Shown: positions 34,562 through 42,631 of the stretch, piece by piece | Numbering within the stretch: position 1 is the first letter of the stretch | How the letters are laid out: each line of letters opens with the position of its first letter | NCBI RefSeq assembly: GCF_036023875.1 | Contig: NZ_CP107931.1 | Coordinates: 4,340,001 to 4,404,000, forward strand | Direction of reading: 5' to 3' | Origin: Mycobacterium sp. NBC_00419 | GTDB lineage: Bacteria > Actinomycetota > Actinomycetes > Mycobacteriales > Mycobacteriaceae | Length of the DNA: 64,000 nucleotides | Translations under genes and position numbers: made by a program | The notes under the pieces: model-generated | The model's database searches: none | What the model was told of the DNA's origin: nothing | Seen by the model: the letters and a program-made list of their open reading frames with translations, nothing else

Positions 34562-35473
34562 TTGGCGGGATTGGACTCCTGGACAGACGGGCCGACCAAG
34601 TCGGCGATCGTCGACTTCGTTGACCGCGTCACCACCGCGGGAACGGATTTCGTTGAGCCGCAGGCGCGTATCGCGGTCTTCGACAATGACGGCACGCTGT
34701 GGGTGGAGAAGCCGGCGTATGTCCAGCTGGACTTCCTGGTGCGCCGACTCGCCGAGCAGGCGGCCGCCGACGCGTCGCTGGCCGAACGGCAGCCCTACGC
34801 AGCCGCGGCTGCCGGTGACCTCGACTGGTTCGGCGACGCGGTCACCAAGCACTACGACGGGGACGATTCGCAGCTGACAGTCCTTGCCGGGGGCATTCTT
34901 TCGGCCTATCAGGGTCTGACGGTCGAGCAGCACGCCGAGCAGGTCAAGGCGTTCTTCGCCGACGCGCGACACCCGAGCTTGAACCGCCCGTACACCTCCT
35001 GCGGGTACGCACCAATGGTGGAGTTGCTGGGCTACCTCGAAGCCCACGGCTTCACCAGCTACATCGCCTCCGGGGGCGGTCGGGACTTCATGCGCCCGGT
35101 GACAACTCAGATGTACGGGATACCGCCGGAACGGGTGATCGGCAGCTCGGTGGGCCTGGACTTCACCGACGGTCACTTGGTGACCACGTCGCGGCCCGAG
35201 GTCCTCAACGACGGCCCGGCCAAGGCTGTGCGGATCTGGGGGCGCACGGGTCGACGGCCTATCTTCGCGGCGGGAAACTCCAACGGCGACATCGAAATGC
35301 TCCAGTTCACCGACGCGTCACCCGGACTCTCGATGAACATGCTCGTCCTGCACGACGACGAACAGCGCGAATTCGCCTATACCGCAGGCGCAGAACGTGC
35401 ACTGAACCTCGCGGCCGACTCCGGCTGGGCGGTGACCAGCATGCGTGGTGAGTGGTCGAGAATTTTCGCGTGA
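34562..35473 (+). CDS. HAD superfamily hydrolase
   Basis: A 303-residue phosphoserine-phosphatase-like HAD protein. Motif I is DNDGT at 41-45 (FDNDGTLWVEKP), motif II around ASGGGRDFM, and motif IV in AAGNSNGDIEML. A TTG at 34562 is the likeliest start, two bases after the sulfatase stop. Its end overlaps the FGE start. Such HAD proteins recur between sulfatase and FGE genes in actinobacteria; its substrate is unknown. Confidence 0.82.
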   Translation: MAGLDSWTDGPTKSAIVDFVDRVTTAGTDFVEPQARIAVFDNDGTLWVEKPAYVQLDFLVRRLAEQAAADASLAERQPYAAAAAGDLDWFGDAVTKHYDGDDSQLTVLAGGILSAYQGLTVEQHAEQVKAFFADARHPSLNRPYTSCGYAPMVELLGYLEAHGFTSYIASGGGRDFMRPVTTQMYGIPPERVIGSSVGLDFTDGHLVTTSRPEVLNDGPAKAVRIWGRTGRRPIFAAGNSNGDIEMLQFTDASPGLSMNMLVLHDDEQREFAYTAGAERALNLAADSGWAVTSMRGEWSRIFA

Positions 35474-36348
35474 CTGGTGACCTCGTCTGGATTCCCGCAC
35501 AGAGCGCCGCGCTCGGGTCCGATCAGCACTACCCGGAGGAAGGTCCGGTCCGGCAGGTCGATATCGAGGGTTTCTGGATTCAGCCCCGCCAGGTGACCAA
35601 CGCCGACTTCGCCCAATTCGTCGATGCTACAGGCTATGTCACGGTCGCTGAACGGCCGTTGGATCCCGCCGACTATCCCGATGCGCCGTCGGAGAACCTG
35701 CAGCCGGGTTCGATGGTGTTCCACCGCACCAGCGGGCCCGTGGACCTTCGGCACCTGAGCCAGTGGTGGAGCTGGACACCGGGCGCGTCATGGCGCAGGC
35801 CCGTCGGGCCGCTCTCCTCGATCGACAAACGTGCCGACCACCCCGTCGTGCACGTCGCCTACGAGGATGTCGAGGCCTACACCGCGTGGGCCGACCTTGC
35901 GCTGCCCACCGAATCCGAATGGGAGATCGCCGCCCGCGGCGGCCTCGGCCACACCACCTACACCTGGGGTGACGAACCGGAAGCGCCCGGTCAGCGGCTC
36001 GCCAACTATTGGCACGGTGAGTTCCCGTGGCGCCCGGATGCGGGTTACGGGCGCACCGCGCCGGTCGGCAGCTTCCCGCCCAATGGGTACGGACTGTTCG
36101 ACATGGCGGGCAATGTCTGGGAGTGGACCAGCGACTGGTACGTCGACACCCGCGCCGGGGACCCCTGTTGTGAGGCAGGCAGCTATGACGCCGGGCAGCC
36201 GCAGTTCAAGGTTCCGCGCAAGGTCATCAAGGGCGGCTCGTTTCTCTGTGCCGACAACTACTGCCTGCGCTATCGGCCGGCCGCCCGGCGGCCCCAGATG
36301 GTCGATACCGGCATGAGCCACATCGGCTTTCGCTGCGTGAAGCGGTAG
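35470..36348 (+). CDS. Formylglycine-generating enzyme (sulfatase activator)
   Basis: A 292-residue FGE/SUMF1 family enzyme that oxidises the sulfatase cysteine to formylglycine using oxygen and copper. Catalytic pair Cys260 and Cys265 in GGSFLCADNYCLRYRPAARR, with GNVWEWTSDWY and HIGFRCVKR, all hallmarks of active FGE. Very close to mycobacterial FGE at the C-terminus. GTG start at 35470 overlaps the HAD stop (GTGA). Confidence 0.92.
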   Translation: MTGDLVWIPAQSAALGSDQHYPEEGPVRQVDIEGFWIQPRQVTNADFAQFVDATGYVTVAERPLDPADYPDAPSENLQPGSMVFHRTSGPVDLRHLSQWWSWTPGASWRRPVGPLSSIDKRADHPVVHVAYEDVEAYTAWADLALPTESEWEIAARGGLGHTTYTWGDEPEAPGQRLANYWHGEFPWRPDAGYGRTAPVGSFPPNGYGLFDMAGNVWEWTSDWYVDTRAGDPCCEAGSYDAGQPQFKVPRKVIKGGSFLCADNYCLRYRPAARRPQMVDTGMSHIGFRCVKR

Positions 36349-36357
36349 TGGGGGATC

Positions 36358-37212
36358 GTGGATTGGGCGGTGGCGGCGAAAGCCGCCTTCGGGGTCAGCC
36401 TCGGCGTGCTGGTATTCGGCTCCGGATTGGGCGCCCGATTCACCGACATCACCGCCTTGCTGCGCCGGCCGGGGTTACTCGTTCGCTCGTTGATTGCGGT
36501 GCTGGTTGTGGCGCCGGTGCTCGCAGTGGTGCTGGTCCGGGTATTCGACCTCAACCAGGAAGTTGCCATTGCGTTGGTGGCGCTGTCGGTGTCACCGCTG
36601 CCGCCGCTGCTGCCCAGCCGGGGCGAAAAAGCAGGCGGGCGAACCGAATACGGGCTTGGTCTGGTGCTGCTACTGGCCGTGTGCGGCGTGCCGTTCATCA
36701 TGGTGTCCACCGAAGCACTACAGGCGGTCTTCGGCCGCGATTACATCTCGGCTCCGTGGACGATCGCCAAACTGTTGATCCTGACCATGGTGGTCCCTTT
36801 GGTCGCCGGAATGGTGCTCGCCCGTTTCTCGCCGTTGACAGCGCGGCGACTCGAAGGACCCATCGAACGTGTGCAGCGGTGGCTACTGCCGATCGCAATG
36901 GTCGTTCTGCTGATCTCGGCTGCCCCCGACATGTGGTCGCTGCTGGGCAATCACACGCTGCTTGCGCTGGGCATCTTTGTCCTGGGCAGCTTCGCCGCGG
37001 GCCATCTACTGGGCGGCCCGGACCGCCGCGATGCCGCGGTGCTGGCCTTCGCCACGAGCTGTCGGCATCCGGCGACAGCGTTGGCGTTGGCATCGGCCAA
37101 CTTCCCCGACACCGAAGAGCATGCGGCGGTCGCACTCTACGGCCTGATGACGGCCGCGGTGGGCGCGGTCTACACCCTGTGGCTAAGGCGGCACCGAGCC
37201 AAGGCGGGGTAG
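36358..37212 (+). CDS. BASS family (bile acid:sodium symporter-like) transporter
   Basis: A 284-residue membrane protein with about nine hydrophobic segments. The tail region FATSCRHPATALALASANF matches the crossover region of BASS family carriers, which move organic anions including sulfated compounds. GTG at 36358 with GGGGGA upstream, 9 bases after FGE, so probably the last gene of the sulfatase operon. A role in taking up sulfated substrates or exporting desulfated acids is inferred. Confidence 0.78.
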   Translation: MDWAVAAKAAFGVSLGVLVFGSGLGARFTDITALLRRPGLLVRSLIAVLVVAPVLAVVLVRVFDLNQEVAIALVALSVSPLPPLLPSRGEKAGGRTEYGLGLVLLLAVCGVPFIMVSTEALQAVFGRDYISAPWTIAKLLILTMVVPLVAGMVLARFSPLTARRLEGPIERVQRWLLPIAMVVLLISAAPDMWSLLGNHTLLALGIFVLGSFAAGHLLGGPDRRDAAVLAFATSCRHPATALALASANFPDTEEHAAVALYGLMTAAVGAVYTLWLRRHRAKAG

Positions 37213-37397
37213 CTCCTCGAAATCCGGGGTGCGATGTCTGACGTAGGAGGACGCTGCATGTGGAGCCGCGGGTGTTTCGAACCGCATTTTTGACGCATGC
37301 GATAAATTTGCGGTTGGGATGGCGTGGCGGGGCTTGATGCGTCACCAGGTCGCGTCGGGTGGTGAAGCGCGCTGGCCACGCGGGGTTAGGGGACATT

Positions 37398-39743
37398 GTG
37401 TGGATTCGTAACGTCGGGCCCATCGCTGGAGCGTGTGTGCTTGCTGCCGGCCTCTTCGTCGGCGGAACTGTCGCCACCCCATCTGCCCTGATGAGAGCCG
37501 CGGTCGCTCTCCCCGGCGGCGGTGGCGGTGGTGGTGGCAATGGTGGCAACGGCGACGGCAGCGGCAACGGCATCAAACAACACATTCCCGGTGGATTCGG
37601 CGGCGGTGGAGGCGGTGGATTCGGTGGCGGTGGCGGCGGCGGCATCAAACAACACATTCCCGCTGGATTCGGCGGCGGTGGGGGTGTCGGCGGTGGACGA
37701 CTCGCCCCCGGCGGACTAGGCGGCGGCGACGGCATCCGCGGCAACAACGGCAATGGCATTGGCGGCACTAACGGCCTCGGCGGCGCGAACGGGATCAGTG
37801 TGCCCGGCCGCAGTGCGGCCGCCCCGTCGGCCGCCAGTGGAGTTTCGGTGCCGGCTGCGATTGCCGCGGTGTTGGTGCCGGGCATGGACCCGGCGCTGAT
37901 CACGCAGAACCCCGACGGTTCGCTGGCCTACCTCGGAACAACACTGGTGGGGGTCGACACAGCGGACTGGTCATCGCCGGTTGTCATCAACGGTGTGCTC
38001 CAAATGTTGCACCCACCGGTGAACGTCCTCAAGCAACCAGGACCCGGGGACGGCATGTCCCCGGGCCAACCTGGCGGGATGGGCTGTGCCCAAGGCAATG
38101 CGTCGTGGTGTGGCGGTGGCGGCGACGGCGGCGAGAACGGCGGGGAGAACGGGAACGGGAACGGGAACGGGAACGGGAACGGGAACAACGGTAACGGGAA
38201 CGGCGGCAATAACGGCAACGGCGGCGGCGACGGCGGCGATAACGGCAACCACCATGGCGGCGGCAATAACGGCAACGGCAACGGCAACGGCGGTGGCGAC
38301 GGTGGCGATGGTGGCGACGGCGGTCCTGAGGTGCCGTCTCTGCCGTCGTTGCCGCAGGCGCGTCCGGATGTGTCGTTGCCGCAGGTGGTTCCGCCGGCGC
38401 AGGGGTTGACGCCGACTGTGCCGTTGCGCCCGGATGTGTCGTTGCCGGAGGTGACGCCGCCGGGGCCGCCGGATGTGTCGCCGATAACGCCGGGGAGGCC
38501 GGCGTTGCCGTCGTTGCCGCAGGCGCGTCCGGATGTGTCGTTGCCTGAGGTGGTTCCGCCGGGTCCGCCGGATGTGTCGCCGGTGACGCCGGGTAGGCCG
38601 GTGTTGCCGTCGTTGCCGCAGGTGCGTCCGGATGTGTCGTTGCCTGAGGTGGTGCCGCCGGGGCCGCCGGATGTGTCGCCGGTGACGCCGGGTAGGCCGG
38701 TGTTGCCGTCGTTGCCGCAGGTGCGTCCGGATGTGTCGTTGCCTGAGGTGGTGCCGCCGGGTCCGCCGGATGTGTCGCCGGTGACGCCGGGTAGGCCGGT
38801 GTTGCCGTCGTTGCCGCAGGTGCGTCCGGATGTGTCGTTGCCTGAGGTGGTGCCGCCGGGTCCGCCGGATGTGTCGCCGGTGACGCCGGGTAGGCCGGTG
38901 TTGCCGTCGTTGCCGCAGGCGCGTCCGGATGTGTCGTTGCCTGAGGTGGTTCCGCCGGGGCCGCCGGATGTGTCGCCGGTGACGCCGGGTAGGCCGGTGT
39001 TGCCGTCGTTGCCGCAGGCGCGTCCGGATGTGTCGTTGCCTGAGGTGGTGCCGCCGGGTCCGCCGGATGTGTCGCCGGTGACGCCGGGTAGGCCGGTGTT
39101 GCCGTCGTTGCCGCAGGTGCGTCCGGATGTGTCGTTGCCTGAGGTGGTTCCGCCGGGGCCGCCGGATGTGTCGCCGCTGACGCCGATGGTGCCGGCGCGC
39201 CCGGGTGCCTCGTTGCCTGAGGTGACGTCGCCGGTGCCGCCCGCGCAAGGGTTGACACCGACAGTGCCACTGGCCCCGAATGTGTCTCTGCCGCAGGTTG
39301 TTCCGCCCGGTTTCGGTGGTGGCGTGGCACCTCCTGGGACTGTGTTGCCGGGTACGCCGACTGTTCCTGGTGTGGGATTGCCGCCCGGTGCCGGCGGTGT
39401 CGTGACCCCGCCGGGGGCCACGCAACTGGGTATGCCGACCGCTCCGGGTGTCGGGTCGCCGCCTTCGGCAGCAGGTGCGGTACCTGGTGGGGTGCCGCTC
39501 ACTCCGGGTCAGGTCATTGGGACTGATCCGTTGGTGTCAAACAGCATTCAGCCCTTGCCTGGTACATTCGCTCCCGGGGCCGGACCGGTCCCGGGAACGC
39601 CCAGCGGTTCCGTCAGCGCTCCCGCTGGGGTCTATCCGGCTCCGGGCACGGCGCCTGATTCGCCGCCTACCGGGTCCGGCGGTGCCACGCAGTATCCGAT
39701 TCAGGCGCCGACCGGTTTGGTCGACCCTGCGATGTTCCCCTGA
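37398..39743 (+). CDS. Secreted Gly/Asn-rich and Pro-rich tandem-repeat protein
   Basis: A 781-residue protein of low complexity. An N-terminal hydrophobic segment (GPIAGACVLAAGLFVGG) could be a signal peptide or anchor. Next come Gly-rich stretches with two copies of GIKQHIP (about 38-95), a short folded-looking part (about 140-215) with two cysteines, an NGN/GGD-rich block (about 250-310), then the tandem repeats at 38427-39200, each 33 residues of RPDVSLPEVVPPGPPDVSPVTPGRP type, and a Pro-rich tail. It ends PTGLVDPAMFP, with no C-terminal LPXTG-hydrophobic-basic sorting signal. GTG at 37398 has AGGGGA upstream. The next gene, 16 bases on, is a sortase-like protein. Confidence 0.78.
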   Translation: MWIRNVGPIAGACVLAAGLFVGGTVATPSALMRAAVALPGGGGGGGGNGGNGDGSGNGIKQHIPGGFGGGGGGGFGGGGGGGIKQHIPAGFGGGGGVGGGRLAPGGLGGGDGIRGNNGNGIGGTNGLGGANGISVPGRSAAAPSAASGVSVPAAIAAVLVPGMDPALITQNPDGSLAYLGTTLVGVDTADWSSPVVINGVLQMLHPPVNVLKQPGPGDGMSPGQPGGMGCAQGNASWCGGGGDGGENGGENGNGNGNGNGNGNNGNGNGGNNGNGGGDGGDNGNHHGGGNNGNGNGNGGGDGGDGGDGGPEVPSLPSLPQARPDVSLPQVVPPAQGLTPTVPLRPDVSLPEVTPPGPPDVSPITPGRPALPSLPQARPDVSLPEVVPPGPPDVSPVTPGRPVLPSLPQVRPDVSLPEVVPPGPPDVSPVTPGRPVLPSLPQVRPDVSLPEVVPPGPPDVSPVTPGRPVLPSLPQVRPDVSLPEVVPPGPPDVSPVTPGRPVLPSLPQARPDVSLPEVVPPGPPDVSPVTPGRPVLPSLPQARPDVSLPEVVPPGPPDVSPVTPGRPVLPSLPQVRPDVSLPEVVPPGPPDVSPLTPMVPARPGASLPEVTSPVPPAQGLTPTVPLAPNVSLPQVVPPGFGGGVAPPGTVLPGTPTVPGVGLPPGAGGVVTPPGATQLGMPTAPGVGSPPSAAGAVPGGVPLTPGQVIGTDPLVSNSIQPLPGTFAPGAGPVPGTPSGSVSAPAGVYPAPGTAPDSPPTGSGGATQYPIQAPTGLVDPAMFP
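38427..39200 (+). repeat. 99-bp tandem repeats, eight units
   Basis: Units begin at 38427, 38526, 38625, 38724, 38823, 38922, 39021 and 39120. Units 2-7 are nearly identical at DNA level, differing mainly in GGT/GGG, GTT/GTG and one Ala/Val codon; the first and last are diverged. In frame with the protein, so copy changes keep the reading frame. Confidence 0.95.
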
Positions 39744-39759
39744 TGCGGGCGAGGACATC

Positions 39760-40386
39760 GTGACCCGCCGCGCCGCTGCCGCAGCGATCACGATTGTGTC
39801 GATCGCCCTGGCGTCGCCCGGAGCGGCTTGGGCGCAACCGGTTTCGGACAACGCGTCGGTGATGGTGATGCCGCTACCGGCCAGTCCACCTCCGGTCGAA
39901 GGCGCGGCCTTTGTTCCCGCTCAACTCGACATCCCGTCGATCGCAGTGACAGCCGTCGTCGCCCCGGTGGGGACAGTGATGGCCCCGGCGCCGTTCCTCG
40001 GGGGCGAGATGGTGCCGACGTTTGCCGTCCCGCCTGATGGCTCCACCGTCGGGTGGTGGGCCGACGGACCGATGGTCGGCATATCGGGAATGTCGATTAT
40101 ATTGGGGCACAATAAGATCGGTGGCTACGCGGTGTTCAACCGGCTTGGTGAGCTGCATGCCGGTGACGACGTCACGCTGTCCGACGGAACCGGCAACGCC
40201 CGAGCCGATTTCCACATCACCGGTGTAGTTGCCGGTGTTCCGAAGGGCGACCATGATGCGCTGCGGCGGGTGCTATCCGAGAATGCCGACAGCGCGCAAC
40301 TGGCGTTGATCACCTGCGGTGGCGACTTCGACCCCAGTTATCGGGCCAGCGCCGACAACGTCGTCGCCTTCGCTGCGAGGTCGTGA
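39760..40386 (+). CDS. Class F-like sortase
   Basis: A 208-residue exported transpeptidase-fold protein. Signal peptide about 1-26 (AAITIVSIALASPGAAWA). The sortase triad is complete: His117 (SIILGHNKIGG), Cys186 (LALITCGGDF) and Arg195 (YRASADN). The catalytic domain follows LDIPSIAV, the common first strand of classes E and F. GTG start at 39760 with GAGGA 6 bases upstream. Immediately after the repeat protein, so probably cotranscribed with it. Class F sortases in mycobacteria have no well-defined substrate. Confidence 0.85.
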   Translation: MTRRAAAAAITIVSIALASPGAAWAQPVSDNASVMVMPLPASPPPVEGAAFVPAQLDIPSIAVTAVVAPVGTVMAPAPFLGGEMVPTFAVPPDGSTVGWWADGPMVGISGMSIILGHNKIGGYAVFNRLGELHAGDDVTLSDGTGNARADFHITGVVAGVPKGDHDALRRVLSENADSAQLALITCGGDFDPSYRASADNVVAFAARS

Positions 40387-40471
40387 TGTCAGCACACCAC
40401 GAAGTTAGGGCTGCTGCGGGGAGAATGCCCTGTGCATGAGGATGCTCCCGCGTAGCGCCCGGAGTTGCGGC

Positions 40472-41674
40472 TCAGGCTGCAGCGCTGTGCAGACGCAGGG
40501 GCAGCGACTCGTGTCGTCGAATGATGTTGTTGAGAGCCCACTTCGGCTCTCCGGTCAACTCCAGGCGGTCGGCGCGCGCGATCAGGGCCCGCAGGAACGC
40601 GGTGGTTTCCAGGCGGGCGAGCGCTTGCCCGGCGCAGGCGTGGGCGCCGTGGCCGAAGCCGAGGTGGCGGCCCGCCTCGCGGGTGATGTCGAAGGCATCC
40701 GGGTTGTCCCACTCGAGCTCGTCGCGGTTGGCCGAGGCGTAGATCACCAGCACCTGTGCGCCCGCGCGCAGCGGTGTGCCACCGACCTCGGTGTCGACGC
40801 CGACGCGCCGGCCGAAAGCGCGCACGGGTGACTCGTATCTAACGATCTCGTTGATCGCGTTGGGGATTCGTTCCGGTTCGTGTTTGAGCAGCTGCCACTG
40901 ATCGGGGTGGGTGGCAAACAGGCTCAGCGCGTTGGAAATTGCGCTGATGGTGGTGTCCAGCGCCGGCCCGAGGTAGTCGACCAGCAGGGCCGTGCAGTCC
41001 TTCTTGCTGAGTTCGCCGCTGTGTACTGCGGCGAGCAGCTCGTCGGCCATGCTGCCGGGGATGGCGGCGCGGCTCTTCACGACGTGGCGGGCGAAGCGCA
41101 GCATCTGCATCGCACCCGGCAGTGTCCTGACCATCCTGCCGTTGGCCGGACCCAGCGCGTCGAATGTCGCGCCGGCCCAATCCAAGAGGTGCTCGCGCTG
41201 ATCGGTGGGCCAGCCCACCAGATCGGGCATCACCGACATCGGTAGCGCAGTTGCCAGCTCCGCGCCGTCAATGCCACCCCGGCGCACCGCGCTCTCGACC
41301 AGTTGTTCGGCCCGGTCGTGGATTTGGTCACTGATCGCATTCAGTGCCCGGGGCAGCATTCGGTGGGCGATCTGCTTTCGGCGCAGGTCATGTTCGGGTC
41401 CGTCGCTGGCCAAGGTGGTGCCGCGCGACAGTCGGTTGCTGAGCCGATTGAGCGCCACCCCGCCGGTCGAGATGAACCTCTCGTCGTCGCGCAGCACCGC
41501 TTTGCATTCGGTGTAGCGCGGCAGTGCGTGCACCTTCTGCTTCGGCAACCACACCACCGGTCCCAGTTCCCGCAGGCGCCGGTAGTGCGGATAGGGGTCG
41601 AGGATTGCCGCGCTGCTGTAGACGTCGCCGCGATAGGCGACGCGGTCAGGGCCGCTGGATGAGTTTTCGTTCAA
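40472..41674 (-). CDS. Cytochrome P450
   Basis: A 400-residue soluble P450. Heme ligand Cys347 in FGHGAHACAGQALA; ExxR in INEIVRYESPVRAFGR. The I-helix reads YLGPALDTTI, where the usual acid-alcohol pair is replaced by Asp-Thr. Transcribed alone; no ferredoxin gene is adjacent, so redox partners are elsewhere. CYP family not assignable by eye. Confidence 0.92.
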   Translation of the reverse strand: MNENSSSGPDRVAYRGDVYSSAAILDPYPHYRRLRELGPVVWLPKQKVHALPRYTECKAVLRDDERFISTGGVALNRLSNRLSRGTTLASDGPEHDLRRKQIAHRMLPRALNAISDQIHDRAEQLVESAVRRGGIDGAELATALPMSVMPDLVGWPTDQREHLLDWAGATFDALGPANGRMVRTLPGAMQMLRFARHVVKSRAAIPGSMADELLAAVHSGELSKKDCTALLVDYLGPALDTTISAISNALSLFATHPDQWQLLKHEPERIPNAINEIVRYESPVRAFGRRVGVDTEVGGTPLRAGAQVLVIYASANRDELEWDNPDAFDITREAGRHLGFGHGAHACAGQALARLETTAFLRALIARADRLELTGEPKWALNNIIRRHESLPLRLHSAAA

Positions 41675-41732
41675 ATGACGAAATCGTCACATGCGATCAG
41701 TCCGTCAGTCAATAGCTGTCGGCGGGTCCGAC

Positions 41733-42461
41733 CTACAGTCGGCCCGCCGCAAACGCCGCGCCCTGCGCGGTCATGCCGTTCACGCTGTAGAGGGCGTGCG
41801 CGATCGTCGGGCCTCCGCCGGGAGCGCCGTTGCAGATCGTGTCCCCCTCGGCGCACAGATTGAGCGTCTTGGGCGCATACGGCGCCCCGATCGTCACCGC
41901 GGGCGATCCGTTCTCCCGCATGAACTCATCCGACGGCTCGCCGAACAGCACGACCGCGGCGACGTGGTCGGCCACCTCCGGGGGGAGCGGCTGCGGAATG
42001 TAGGACTTGAATGCCGCCGGGACGGTCTCCGGAACCGACGGCGCGGTGACGAATCCGGCCAGTGCCGCGCCCTGCGAGTAGCCGCCAAGCACGATCTTCG
42101 TATTAGGACAGTTCGCCGCTTCGGACCGAATGTGGTCGCCCGCGTCGCGGATGCCGTCGACGACGGTCTTGGCGAAGTCGACCCCTGCCGCGAAGTTCGA
42201 GCTGGCGGCGTAGTCGACCGAGTAGACATCGACCGACCGCGGCACGACCTGCGCACGCAGCGCGTCGACAAATGCCTGCCCGACGCCTCCGACACCCGGT
42301 GGCTCGCCGGTGCCGCGCGCGAAGACCACGTCGACGTCAGGGCACGGCTGCGCCGCTGACGACGGTGCCGGTGCACCCAGCAGCGCCGCCCCTGCGGCCA
42401 GCACCGCCGCGGCCACACCGGTGATCCGGCCGGCGCCTCGGTTTGAACTCGTCTCGGTCAT
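41733..42461 (-). CDS. Cutinase family secreted esterase
   Basis: A 242-residue exported cutinase. Signal peptide about 1-36 (VAAAVLAAGAALLGAPAP). Nucleophile Ser129 in GGYSQGA, acid in EGDTICNG, histidine in HALYS; cysteines at 40 and 118 for the first disulfide. ATG at 42461 has GGGAGG 5 bases upstream. It lacks the Pro/Gly tail of the cutinase at 19540. Confidence 0.92.
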   Translation of the reverse strand: MTETSSNRGAGRITGVAAAVLAAGAALLGAPAPSSAAQPCPDVDVVFARGTGEPPGVGGVGQAFVDALRAQVVPRSVDVYSVDYAASSNFAAGVDFAKTVVDGIRDAGDHIRSEAANCPNTKIVLGGYSQGAALAGFVTAPSVPETVPAAFKSYIPQPLPPEVADHVAAVVLFGEPSDEFMRENGSPAVTIGAPYAPKTLNLCAEGDTICNGAPGGGPTIAHALYSVNGMTAQGAAFAAGRL

Positions 42462-42584
42462 GGCTGCCTCCCTCTGCCGCCGGGCCGGCTGGCGGGCCCT
42501 TCGTAGGTGCGGCATACCCGGATGGCGGCCACATCAACACGTCCGGCCACCCGGTGTGGCGCCTCGGAGTGCAATCGACCCAAC

Positions 42585-42613
42585 TTGCGCAGCATTGCCC
42601 AGCAAACTGTATT
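42585..42613 (+). promoter_or_regulatory. Probable promoter of secreted hydrolase
   Basis: TTGCGC (42585-42590), a 17-base spacer and TGTATT (42608-42613), placing the transcript start about 12 bases before the ATG at 42632. Confidence 0.4.
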
Positions 42614-42631
42614 GTCGTCCTGGGTTGGGGG

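Noticed and set aside
38427..39200. Regular tandem repeats as a possible CRISPR array.
   Set aside because: Units are contiguous, 99 bp, in frame with a protein, with no unique spacers and no cas genes.
37928..39502. A 524-codon open frame opposite the repeat protein, rich in TSGGPGG.
   Set aside because: It exists because a GC-rich 99-bp repeat is open in several frames on both strands. It has no plausible start and no gene-like composition.
37398..39743. LPXTG sorting signal in the repeat protein.
   Set aside because: LPGT occurs internally, but no hydrophobic stretch and basic tail follow; the protein ends shortly after PTGLVDPAMFP.
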